Shown here piece by piece: positions 9,672-42,227 of a stretch of 64,000 nt of DNA (position 1 is its first letter; each line of letters begins with the position of its first letter). A program made the position numbers and the translations under genes. The notes beneath the pieces were generated by a model. It did no database searches, was not told the origin of the DNA, and worked only from the letters and a program-made list of their open reading frames with translations. Origin of the DNA: Brachyhypopomus gauderio (lineage: Eukaryota > Chordata > Actinopteri > Gymnotiformes > Hypopomidae); assembly GCF_052324685.1 (NCBI RefSeq), contig NC_135212.1:18440548-18504547 (forward strand), written 5' to 3'.

Positions 9672-11888
9672 ATGTATGAGACTATTTGGCTTATCTGTTT
9701 ATCTGTTTTTACACAGGGAGAGAGCCGTATGATAAGACTGCAATTTGATGGCAGTAACAGATCTGAAGCAGTAGATTTATGTAGGAAAGCCGTAGAGAGA
9801 CTTCAGGAATATCTCCCTGTAGGCACAGATGAGCACTGTGTGCCTCCCCCTTCAACTCACACCAGTGAAAGTGCACCATGTGACCCTCAAAAGCAGGTAC
9901 TGTACATGAACATGGAACACGCTGAAACCTATAGATAGGCAGAAGATATAACAGTAGCAAGAAAAAACTATGAAAATCCTGCTTTTTTGTTCAGTATTGA
10001 TAAATAATACATTTGAGTGTTATTCATTTGAGCAAATGGTCTTTTTTTTTTTTTTTGACTTGCTTAAAGATCACATTACATTTTCATAGATAATCAGTGC
10101 AGATATCTAGGTTCTTCCAAAGCATTCAAATCAGTTTTTTGTGGCCAGGGAAGTGACCTTGGCAGAGGAGTCACATGGGTTGTGGGAGGTTGTGGAGTAT
10201 GTGGACGTCTGTATTCAGCAGCACGTGAAGGAGGACTGGCAAGCAGTGATGAGCTTGGGTAGCATGAGAGGTCCGCATGGGCTGTTTCACCTTGATGTCA
10301 TCCAGGAGGAATGACAATTTATTATGACAGGATATTTATTAAATCAGAGAATCATCCAGTATTGATATTGTGGAAGTCAGTAATATGCAAATGAGCTCAA
10401 AAGCCAATTTTTGTGTGGTTATTTGGAACATTGTGACTGGTCTCGCATTTTCCAAATAAGTGTTACAAGGTCTTTTGTTGAACTGCCAAATTTACATGTA
10501 CTGTATATCTTGAGTGTATATACACTCACCGGGTACTTCGTTGCACTATTACCAGGTGTAATTCTTCTGGGCATTGACTCAACAAGGTGTTGGAAAGAAA
10601 CGTTCCTGAGAGATTTTGGACCATGTTGACATATTAGCATCGCATAGTTCCAGATTTGGTAGCAGAATTGTCAGTTGCACTCCCAGAATATAGGTACACT
10701 GTGGCCATAAAGGGATAGACATGGTCAGCAGCAATTCTCCATTAAGCTGTGGCGTTTAAACAATTGTTTTTAAGGGGCCGAAAATGTGTCAGGAAACTAT
10801 CCCTGACACCATTACACCAGCACCACCTGTCTGAACTGTGGAGATACTGCGGATATAATCACCTTGAAGTGGCCAATGGTTGTGGCATTGTGGTATGTGG
10901 TTACATAGGCAGTGGCCACCCTTTGGCTTGTAGATGTGTCCTGACACTGACCTTGCTGATAACATCTGACATCAGCTGCAACTGCTTGCTAGCAGCCAAG
11001 TCTACTGCATAATTAATGGAAAAATATGGCAATTATTTTTCTGTGGACTGTGGACTGTATTAATGCTCATCCATCCTGGACTGTAACAGTGGGGAATATG
11101 AAATATGGACATTTTCTTCCACTAGATGGTGCTCCTGGAGCAATCTGCCAAAAAGCATAACTAGATTCTGTTGCAAATCATGTGTATTGCAGTTTTTCCT
11201 GAAAAAAAAACTGTTGGGTGAGGGTGGGTTGCATTTTGAATCTCACAACCAAAAATACATTGTTGAAACATGGCAAGTGAAGGGACTGGAAGTGTTACGA
11301 GATCATTCAATTAGTAATGAGCTTATTGATTGGCTGGGTAGCCCCTCGGTGTGAGACCTGAGACTGTAATGAATGGATCTATTCCTGTGTTCTCTTAAGA
11401 CTCCTATAGATGCACTGCAGGACGGCCCAGATGTCATCCAGGAATCTCTGACCATTAAGCAGCTTTCTAAGGTACTGCCAGAGACTTGCAATTGATTAAG
11501 AGGGCACTGATTGATACTGCATAATGGATGATATTTTCAGACGAGACTGAATAGCTCTTTATTCTCTGCCAGTGAAGGTACCTTTGTTATGACTGTAGAT
11601 ATGACAATAAGAGAGCATAATGTCACTTTCAGTTAAATTTGGAGGCGTTACCCCTGGAGCTTACTGCTACAGAGGTAGTACTATTTTTACATGCAATTAG
11701 AGGGCCAATTCTTTTGTCTTTAGCATTTCCTGGGCCAACATGAGCTGTCCCTGCCCTTGGCGTACCGTCATTGTACGGTGCCCCCTGGTGCTGTGGAGGA
11801 GCTGTTGCGCCTGTGTCTGCTTGACTCTGGCTTCCCTGCCTTTGTGGAAGAGGTGGAGAACAACCTGAAGGCGTTGACGGAGGAGTGA
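6516..11888 (+). CDS. rec114: rec114, meiotic recombination protein REC114 (six coding exons)
   Basis: Coding exons are 6516-6617, 7295-7384, 9022-9105, 9717-9896, 11400-11471 and 11724-11888. All junctions are phase 0 and give a 230-residue protein. REC114 works with MEI4 and IHO1 on meiotic chromosome axes to promote SPO11/TOPOVIBL double-strand breaks. Exon 1 carries the WPLKRYGRVVP block, exons 2-4 the N-terminal PH-like domain (SGHLLVSQAQELL, EGFSLL, SRMIRLQFDG), and the last exon the C-terminal helix (LPLAYRH, FPAFVEEVE) expected to bind MEI4. An in-frame TGA (6510-6512) just before the ATG fixes the start. The middle part (residues about 130-175) is short and poorly conserved, as is usual in this family. 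Introns 2-5 have GT-AG ends; intron 1 has a GC donor. The gene is divergent from hcn4 and convergent with nptn. Confidence 0.93.
6619..6725. repeat. AGTTAGTTAA-type degenerate tandem repeat
   Basis: Copies of AAGTTAGTTAACCAACTAGT and variants follow one another directly after the rec114 exon 1 donor. The array is AT-rich and locally self-complementary (AACTAGTT). Further AGCTAGC palindromes occur at 6980-7040. Confidence 0.8.
7295..7384 (+). CDS. rec114: rec114 coding exon 2
   Basis: It encodes 30 residues (VLESSESAGKLELVILESGH and on), part of the PH-like fold. The acceptor TTAAAG and donor GTAAAC are both visible. Confidence 0.9.
7385..9021 (+). other. rec114: rec114 intron 2
   Basis: This 1.6 kb intron contains a strong inverted repeat at 8138-8247, listed separately. 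I see no other recognised feature. AT-rich stretches at 8340-8620 give only chance ORFs. Confidence 0.7.
8138..8247. repeat. Palindromic element (foldback/MITE-like)
   Basis: The left arm GGGTGGGTTTCCCGAAACGT returns as its reverse complement at the right end (CGTTTCGGGAAACTCACCCC). The arms are about 45 bases and include AGCGCTAAGTACTT, with a short centre. A related piece, AGGTTAAGAAGTACTTAG, occurs at about 37644-37661. This is typical of abundant palindromic MITEs in fish genomes; no clear target duplication was seen. Confidence 0.8.
9022..9105 (+). CDS. rec114: rec114 coding exon 3
   Basis: It encodes 28 residues, EGFSLLNARSFLKVHQKSDS and on. The acceptor is TTGTTCAG and the donor GTAATA. 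It aligns with the EGF-L block after exon 2 in mammalian REC114. Confidence 0.9.
9106..9716 (+). other. rec114: rec114 intron 3
   Basis: The first 470 bases show nothing recognisable. The 3' end is dominated by the (TG)n microsatellite at 9577-9670, which ends about 46 bases before exon 4. Confidence 0.7.
9577..9670. repeat. (TG)n microsatellite before rec114 exon 4
   Basis: About 94 bases of uninterrupted TG lie in the sense strand of rec114 intron 3. Confidence 0.97.
9717..9896 (+). CDS. rec114: rec114 coding exon 4
   Basis: It encodes 60 residues: SRMIRLQFDG and the helix EAVDLCRKAVERLQEYL, then a variable tail with PPPSTHTSES. The acceptor TTTTTACACAG lies about 46 bases after a long (TG)n tract (9577-9670). 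The donor is CAG|GTACTG. Confidence 0.9.
10514..10930 (-). mobile_element. DNA-transposon remnant in rec114 intron 4
   Basis: The left edge TATACACTCACCGGGTACTT resembles the terminal sequence of an abundant fish DNA transposon (ACTCACCGG terminus). Following blocks (GACTCAACAAGGTGTTGGAA, TAGACATGGTCAGCAGCAAT) fit the reversed coding region of the same family. It is internally deleted and has no intact frame. Family assignment rests on memory of the repeat and is moderate. Confidence 0.5.
11400..11471 (+). CDS. rec114: rec114 coding exon 5
   Basis: It encodes 24 residues (TPIDALQDGPDVIQESLTIK and on) with acceptor TCTCTTAAG and donor GTACTG, phase 0 on both sides. The SLTIKQLSK end aligns with the SITQL segment before the C-terminal helix in mammals. 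Confidence 0.82.
11724..11888 (+). CDS. rec114: rec114 coding exon 6 (C-terminus and stop)
   Basis: It encodes the last 54 residues and TGA. LPLAYRH and FPAFVEEVENNLK are the most conserved C-terminal REC114 motifs. The acceptor is TTTGTCTTTAG. Confidence 0.92.
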   Translation, partial: HFLGQHELSLPLAYRHCTVPPGAVEELLRLCLLDSGFPAFVEEVENNLKALTEE

Positions 11889-13519
11889 GGTACAACGTGA
11901 ACGATGGTTTCCAGCAGATACATCCGCTTTGTTGCTATGAGTCATAACATTTGTTTGTATTTGCACTGATTTTTCATAATTTAACATGGCGCGTACCATA
12001 TGTTACAAAAACATGTTGTTGTTACCCAGATGTTCAATAGTTCTGTTCAGTGAAACGAATCAAACACATGAGCTCATATTTTTGGAGCCTTTATTTTAAA
12101 AAGAACAGTTGGTCTCACACAAGTATTGTAATGGCTTTAGCTCCAGCAAGTGCCACCTTTATATATTGGTCCAGTTGCACTGCAACACACTGATATGCCA
12201 TTTTCTGTAGGAGGAGTAGTCACACAACTACAGCAGTGCATTTATGCTATTCCTGCATCCTGATGATCCCACAACATTTAAAGCTTAGTCTGTGAAACTC
12301 ATCAAAACAAATGCTCCCCACCTTACAATTGTCAATAGATCTATTTGAATACATATTGCATAGGATAATAGCCATGCTGTACAAGAATCATATCTGACTA
12401 AAAAGAAACTTGGTTTGGAGGACATAGAGAATAAAAAAAAGATATATTCTTTGCTTTTTACAGATGCTATTATAATATTTGAACACTTAAAGAGCGTAAC
12501 CTGTACAAGACATCTAGGTAACTCTAGAAAATAAATAACATTTATCCTTTTTTTAAATTCTTTAATACATAGACAATTCTCCTTGATTAAATACTGTTCT
12601 GGCATTCACACCTTGGCTCTGGAAGTCCAGCTTTAGATAGAACACCTTTGTTTAATTTCATGAATTTATGATAAACTGTACAAAGAACTCAATGAGCATA
12701 TCAGAATTTTCTTTCCATTTGGTGACAAAAACAAAGGGTAATTATTTTCGATGCAACACCACAGAAATAAATAATTTAAAAAAGAACCGTCATTAGGATA
12801 TGTCACTGCATGCATTCGACACAATATGTAAATATGAGAAAGGATATAGGATGACATGGTAGAACGAAATTTAACAGCACACGGAGTAAAAAGTTATGTG
12901 CACACCTTTTGAATGGTTTGAATCACCCATGCCCAGACACCGCACATGGGTAGCCTGAATAAGGCATGCTTAAGACAGTCCTTATTGTTCTGTTCTGCCA
13001 GTGTTGTGCTGTCATTGTTTTCGTTCACTGAGTGAGGCAGGATATGCTTTTTAGAAACGGCCAGGAGACTCTCCTCTCCGTGGATACCTTCATACGGTCG
13101 AGATGTGCAGTCTTCTGCGGAGCAGGAAGCAAAGACAGCATGTCAGGGGCAAACAACACAACTGCACATTGCCTTATTGCCCTTTTCCTTTTGTGCACCT
13201 TTTTGAACTTGAGGTATGTTGAGGCCGACGGTGATAGTAACGTAAAGCTACGGTGTGGTTGGAGGTCATAGTTTATTATCGACGTGTACATAGGTGACTG
13301 TTCATTTTTTTATGTATGCTTGTGTCTCTTTTAACACATATACATATAATAGTTTATAAATACAGTACTGATTGAAATAGAAAATAGATGTTTATGACAT
13401 TGTTACCAGTGGGATACTGGAACCAGTGTGATTCCTGTGAAGTACGCTAAATAAAGTCTGTTGGTGTCCTACAGCACTAGAAGTTATGCAGCATTGCTCA
13501 CTTTCCAAAGACTGTTTTC
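11889..13519 (-). other. rec114-nptn convergent interval (3' UTRs)
   Basis: rec114 ends at 11888 and the nptn stop codon is at 13520, so the two 3' UTRs face each other here. On the minus strand an AATAAA-type signal (TTTATT on plus) occurs near 12091-12100, which would give nptn a 3' UTR of about 1.4 kb. No coding frame here resembles a protein. Confidence 0.5.
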
Positions 13520-36256
<22,737 letters not shown>

Positions 36257-37269
36257 TCTTGTGTACCAGTCCAAAGGCGTTCTGGAGTGCGGATGACAGT
36301 AGTGGAGCAGGACGGGACGGACGTAGATCCTAAGATGATGGGATGCGCAAAATCTGAGCGTGGATAACAGCAAAATCACCTGGATAGCCTGTTAGAAAAG
36401 AAACGAGCGACTTATTTTAGGCGGTACAGCAGCGACGGCTGCAAGGAGCCAGGGGAAATCTCAAGAAAGCGGATAGCTGGCCATTTGAGGAGCAGTGTCC
36501 GTCATTGCAGAGTAGAAACCTTGGATGGCAGTGCGCGCCCCCACAGAAGCGTTTAAGCAGATCAATGCTGCGCAGATACGCAGACGGGCTCGCCAGGAAA
36601 TTCGGAAAATATTAGAAATTAAGACGCAGCATTCTACATACAATTATTAATTTACGTTCCTTGCTAGACACGTGCTTTCATATTTAGGATCAGTCGTGGT
36701 TTAGTATTCAAAAAGATTTAAATTACGAAATTTAATTATGGCCAAGTCCCCTGTCCCAACGCTATGGAATTGATACCAAATAAGTCAGGGCCATCAGAGT
36801 GGTCTGGTGAGGTCGAGCAAGGTGAACCGATTGGACTATAAACACTCTGTGTTGAATTGTAAACATGAGCAGATTCTGCAAAGAGATGCGTTTGCACATT
36901 TTGCTATACTAATCATCCATACTTAGCCTTGATAGGCCCACAGTGAGATGAGCTGCCCTGAGCCGCTACGCAAGCGGAACCAGAGGAATGTAAACCCACG
37001 GTATCATGGCTCCCTGAAATCCTTCGTGTCTCAGCTGTTACATTAGGAACGCGCCATCTTATGGAAAAGCGCAGAAAACGCTGGAGGTGGAGTAGGATTG
37101 AACAACCTAGCATATACATAGACTAAACAGAAAATAGATCATAATAGTATGACCTAAAACCACGTGATGCCAAACATCTTGGATTTAGATAACTGATATG
37201 CGATAGACAAGCAGTCACGACTGGTTGATGTCACCTTAACGAATTACGGAGAGGGGTATCAAAATACCG

Positions 37270-37270
<1 letters not shown>
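36257..37270 (-). promoter_or_regulatory. nptn: nptn 5' UTR and promoter region
   Basis: Sequence upstream of the nptn start codon. It is moderately CpG-containing at 36280-36600 and AT-richer further out. No specific promoter element can be assigned. A non-coding first exon further upstream is possible. Confidence 0.4.
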
Positions 37271-37329
<59 letters not shown>

Positions 37330-37345
37330 GTATATATATATAATT
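37271..37345. repeat. (GT)n followed by (TA)n microsatellite
   Basis: About 48 bases of GT run into TATATATATGTATATATATA. Confidence 0.95.
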
Positions 37346-37639
37346 TTTTTTTCCTAAATTTCCCAGGCCTCTGCCACAGGCATCTCCATAGTGCCTAGAA
37401 GTGGTCTTCTGCATGCTCAAAGCAAATGACTGGATCTTCATCATCTACAGATTCATCATTCATTCATATGAGCTGTCACACCAAGATAATTCTTGTTGCT
37501 AACAGAGGTCCAGTGATCCCCAGTCAGAGCCACATTTGTGGCGCTCTTCACAATAACATGTTTTACTTCCCTTTCCTCATCATACAGCTGCTGGATTTTC
37601 TTCGACATTGTCTTACTGTTGTTACTGTTGTTCTTACGT

Positions 37640-37940
37640 ACGAGGTTAAGAAGTACTTAGTTCGTAACTTGCATCTGTTGACGAAATGTGCAGCGTTTCT
37701 TGTAGGCATTTATCTTCGACCACAGGGAGCGGACAACACAAATAATGTGACGCGTCACGTATAAACGCGTGCGGAGTCGCGCGCTACGGCCACTCGCGAA
37801 AGTTTAATCCAGTCTTAATGGTCCAATGAAGATAATTTAAAAACCAGGACATTTCCTCACTTAAAAAAACCCGGGACGCCTGGGACAGGATGTGAAAGAC
37901 GGACATGTCCCGGGAAATACGGACGTTTGGTCACCCTAGG
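37640..37940 (-). mobile_element. Mosaic of hAT-related fragments
   Basis: Part 37640-37805 contains ACTTAG palindrome-family sequence and a block (GTGCGGAGTCGC and GCGAAAGTTTAA) that also occurs near 25671-25700 inside the second-level hAT element. Part 37840-37940 ends CCGGGAAATACGGACGTTTGG and GTCACCCTAGG, resembling the terminal region of another common vertebrate hAT family in reverse orientation. Confidence 0.5.
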
Positions 37941-38308
37941 AATACATTTAGAAGTTATGACCTGCGCGTTAGCACCAACATGTTTTGCGTTGAGGTGGTA
38001 ACGAAGGGTGGAAGTGCTCCTGTGATAAGCGAACTCCTTCCTACATAAAGTGCAAATAACACTATTTGTGTTTGTACTTCCATCTGGAAGTTTCTTATAT
38101 TTAAATGTCCCATCCACCAGCGTAGCCTCTTCAGTCATCTCCATCATGCTCATCTTATTGTACATCCATATAATCTGTATGCCTGGATCTCGTGCACTGA
38201 GAAACATTCCACGGTGCAAAAGTGTCTCATGCGTTAAAATGCGTTAATTTTTTTAGTGCGTTAATTTTCCTGTAATTAATTAATCGAAATGAATGCGTTA
38301 AAGTCCCA

Positions 38309-38310
<2 letters not shown>
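37941..38310 (-). mobile_element. hAT transposon 5' fragment with BED zinc finger
   Basis: On the minus strand, sequence with repeated ACGCATT/TTAACGCA phrases (38220-38310), typical of one end of an Ac-like hAT family, precedes an open frame. That frame (from 38219) encodes KYKKLPDGSTNTNSVICTLC, then an HLNAKH zinc ligand pair: a BED-type zinc finger like those of ZBED proteins and hAT transposases. The frame ends in the adjoining repeat, and no catalytic domain follows, so it is a truncated element, not a gene. Confidence 0.75.

Positions 38311-38372
<62 letters not shown>
38311..38372. repeat. (AT)n microsatellite
   Basis: About 62 bases of AT dinucleotide directly next to the hAT fragment end. 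Confidence 0.97.
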
Positions 38373-38375
<3 letters not shown>

Positions 38376-40276
38376 TGTGAAAATAAATTGTATTTATGTG
38401 AAAATGAAATATGAATAGATGTTTACCACATTGCAAATGTAAATGGAACTATTGCATTTGAATTTGAATTTTGAGCTCAAAGTTGCTTGTATGAGTGGAA
38501 CATGTAAATGCAAATGCTTATTACATTTTCATTTCAATATTGAGACAGAAAAACTTCCATAATTCTGAACCAAATTATTAGGTAATGTAGTCGTTAATGA
38601 AACCAGCAGGAATGCAAATGTGGTAACTGGACTTCCCATACCTGCCTTGGGATGTCATTTTTTTATGCATCAGTAAACAAGCCAAAATATGAATATCAAA
38701 ATCTGTTCTTTGGGTATTTTTCCAACTCTACTTTCATCGTTGGTATGTTGAGTCTGTAATGCCAACAGTAAAGACTACTTTGAGATGTGGTTCAGACTGT
38801 TTACTTCACCATTATGAGCAGTTAGGTTTCAGCACCTCTTACATCTTTATCAGAGCTCCACATGTAGCCTGTAGCACACAGGACGATGTAATGAATTGTT
38901 ACTGCACAACGTGTTCATTGTGTGTCCTTGTGAGGCTACCGTATTGCTCAGCAAGCTGCTCGATTGCATGTACTTATTAGTGCACAATAAAGCACACTAT
39001 TCCAGCTGGTCTGTCGGTCATGTCCATGATTTTTCAGACAGAGGACAGACAGGACACAGTCTGCCTCTATGACATTGAGAGGTTTAACTCCCGTTGGGCT
39101 GAGTTTGCTTTTTCACATACTATTTCTATTAAATAGGTATTGTTTCTGGAATTGAATAGATTGGCGTCTAGTTTTTACCAAGGTCTGGCTGAATGTCTGG
39201 CTGGCATCAGGTTGCATCAAATGGACACATTCTTTCATGCATTCTCATGCTAGCAGGAATGTTTAACTTTATACCATGCAGTCCCTCATGCAAATACACA
39301 ACTGCTCTCTCCTACCAGAAGTGTATAGTTGGCCCTTTTAGCTGGCTGTCTTCACATGCACAACCTTTTTTTATCACCTCTCAAGTCAGTCTGTTGCCTC
39401 TTTATTGCCTCTGCCTGCCTAGCCATTGTCATAGCCTTCGCGAGAGTGAGGTCTTTATCGGCTTGTATCCCCACCGACAGTGACGAATCCCTTAAGTCCT
39501 AAAACTAATCTGTCCCTCCAAAGTTCATCATTTAAGGGTGTCATGTTCACACGTATTTCTGCCAGTGCATAAAGTACTATGATGAACGACTCAATTGTTT
39601 CTACAATGTGCTGTATTCTCTTGATAATCTTACCCCATTGTTAAATCAATTTTTTTTCTGTGGAACTGAGACAAGTCAAGGCAAAGCTTTGCAAGGCATA
39701 TTTATTAGTATAGCATTTTTCATACACATTGGCAACTGAAAGCACAATAGCTCCTGCCTACTGCAAGACTAATTGCCCAAGTTAAATAGTCTTCATAGTG
39801 CATGATCAGACTCATCACACATGAAGTACACTACATATGCACCATGTACATATTTCTGTTGAGTCTTTATTAGACTAATGTATAGATCAACAGGCCTCAA
39901 TTCAGAATGCAACATTATTATACACTTTACTCAGGTGCATCTAAATCATGTTTCCACAGTTACCCTTGTTTTCAAGTTACCAGCATACAGCTCATTTTTA
40001 GTGTAGGACTTGTATTGTGTGCATAATAGGAGAAAGCTTCAAGAAGGTATGAAGCACGGGATTTAAATGCAGTGGAGATGATGAAGTACAGTCTGAACTT
40101 GAGGACAGGGAAATGTTGAGGGCTCACTGATATCTTCCAAGACATGATCCACATTTAAACATTTATTTTCAAACATCTGACGTTTCTCATTTAGTCTCAT
40201 CAGTCAAAACATTGACAGGAAAAAAAATTTTTGAAGTTACAAGACTCATGATACTGAATGGTGTATACATGTATTT
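38373..40276. other. Intergenic, nothing recognised
   Basis: 1.9 kb of unique-looking sequence without a supported gene. ORFs at 38759-38980 and 39193-39483 (plus) show no known domain. Confidence 0.6.
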
Positions 40277-40627
40277 CCAACTGTAACACTCGGGGCGCGG
40301 CGAAGGACGAGGCACGGAATCCTTTCGGTTAACAGCTGAATGTTACTTTATTTTACAAACAACAGCGCAGGTAGTGCACGAAGAACACGTATACATCCAG
40401 TCATGTCACACTGAAACAGAGACGAGCACAGGACACTGCGCAAACGCACATTAAATAGACAAACCACATAAGTCCCGATTGATGACGAGACGAGCCACAG
40501 GTGAGACGGATGAACACATTAAGACATAACCGCACCCACGGAGATCCACAGACGCAGGCAACTGGACGTAGACAACGTAAACACATTCCCAAAAGGGAGG
40601 GGTCAGGGGCTGTAACGTGACACCAAC
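40277..40627 (-). mobile_element. Solo LTR with 5-bp target-site duplication
   Basis: The LTR is 40282-40622 (341 bp). In its own orientation (minus) it starts TGTCACGTTACAGCCCCTGA and ends GAGTGTTACA. CCAAC flanks it on both sides (40277-40281, 40623-40627). It shares its GGGGTCAGGGGCTGTAACGT end with the degraded copy at 17208-17537. Confidence 0.87.
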
Positions 40628-41039
40628 AAATATTGAAATAATAAATGGTTTTAATGAAATATTTGCAGTGTCATATATATGAGTGGTTTACTTCCTGGTT
40701 GCATGATGAGAAGATGATGACAGGGAAAAAAGCTTCAACTTTCTAAATTTCTACTCTGTTCTTTCTTGTAGTTTCACTTTGAATGTTTTCACTCACCCTA
40801 GAAGAGATTTTACCACCTTATATTCTATGGGATCTTATCAGATCAGGGTATCATCTCTTCAGGGATCAGGGGTCCAGCCGCATTCCAAGAATGTACTATT
40901 CACTTGACAGTGATTTACATAAAGAATTTCAGATGCAATGTGGAGAAATTGCTTTGATGAAATAAAGGTCTCAGTCCATGTAATTGATCACCGATTTTTT
41001 CTTTTTCTTATTTTCCATTGTCTCTGAGCTCAATTATAC

Positions 41040-41335
41040 ATATATGTCACGGTACAGCGGCCCCCTACCGGTCGCCTCTGTCCACAGCGGCAGTTGTGGT
41101 TGTTGTGTACGTCCCTCAGGTGGGCGGGGCCCACGATCCGTCTCACCTGAGGGTCGTTTGTTTGCCTATATATGTCTTGTCTTTGTACCAGTTGACCGCT
41201 GGTCATTATACCCGTAATTCGGATCGACTCACAGGTTTTTGGTTTGCGCACATTCTTTATTAAACCATCCATTTTCCCTGAGACTTGGCGTGATCGCTTC
41301 CATTTTATTTCGCTCACCCTGCCCGTCACAATATA
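41040..41335 (+). mobile_element. Solo LTR, plus orientation, with target-site duplication
   Basis: The LTR is 41045-41330 (286 bp), from TGTCACGGTACAGCGGCCCC to CTGCCCGTCACA, flanked by ATATA on both sides. It contains a TATA-like TATATATG near 41166 and ATTAAA near 41259 for polyadenylation. It is a different family from the LTR 0.4 kb away, in opposite orientation. Confidence 0.85.
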
Positions 41336-41613
41336 AAGTCATGCCACTTCAAGAATAGCTGTCAGTGGATGACAACATAATCCCATACTATTTGCTGACA
41401 TGTATGCAAGCAATTCATAATTCAGTCCACTTACAAGCTATGGAGTGTTGCCTCATCCAGTTGTTACATAGAATTTGTAACACAACCTGGGGAGAGTTGC
41501 AATAATAAAAGTTTAAATAAAAAAATTGAGAACACATCAGAAAATATGCATCTAAGTCAATTGTTTGTGTATATAATATGAATGCACTTCAATATCTAGT
41601 AGTAGTAGTTGTT

Positions 41614-42227
41614 TACAACCCCTGGCAAAAATGATGGAATCACCAGTCTCTGAGGATGTTCCTGCAGTTTAATTTTGTAGAAAAAAAAGCAGATCACAGA
41701 CATGACAAAAAACTAAAGGCATTTCGAATGGCAACTTTCTGGCTTTAAGAAACACTAAAAGAACTGTGAACAACCAATATCTTGTGCAACACTGCGTGAC
41801 GATTTACCCTCTTTAAGGAGTTTGATAATCCTCTCTGACATCTCTGGTGTTGGTGCCATGATTCATGTCAGTCTACATGTTGCAACAGCTCTCCAAGGTG
41901 TGATCACTCCTTTTTACCTGCATACTAACGAGTAGCTTTAATCTGATGCGTTCAGGTGTTCTTTTTTCCATAATTCCATAATTTTTTCCTCAGAATTGAG
42001 TGATTCCATAATTTATTCCCTGTGCTTGTTCTACAAATCAAACTCTTACTGGCTACCACAATAATTTTTCTTGATTTCTTTTAATGTTTCTTAAAGCCAG
42101 AAAGTTGCCATTTGAAATGCCTTTAGTTTTTTGTCATGTATGTGATCTGCTTTTTTTCTACAAAATTAAACAACTGAAGGAACATCCTCAGAGACTGGTG
42201 ATTCCATCATTTTTGCCATGGGTTGTA
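41614..42227. mobile_element. Non-autonomous Tc1/mariner element with long inverted repeats
   Basis: The element (41616-42225, 610 bp) starts CAACCCCTGGCAAAAATGAT and ends with its complement ATCATTTTTGCCATGGGTTG. The inverted repeats are about 150-190 bases. TA dinucleotides flank both ends, as for Tc1/mariner insertion. The interior holds only remnants of the transposase 5' region, so it cannot move by itself. Confidence 0.88.

Noticed and set aside
11629..11999. Two minus-strand ORFs of 88 and 100 codons
   Set aside because: They overlap rec114 exon 6 in antisense; the plus-strand exon is clearly homologous.
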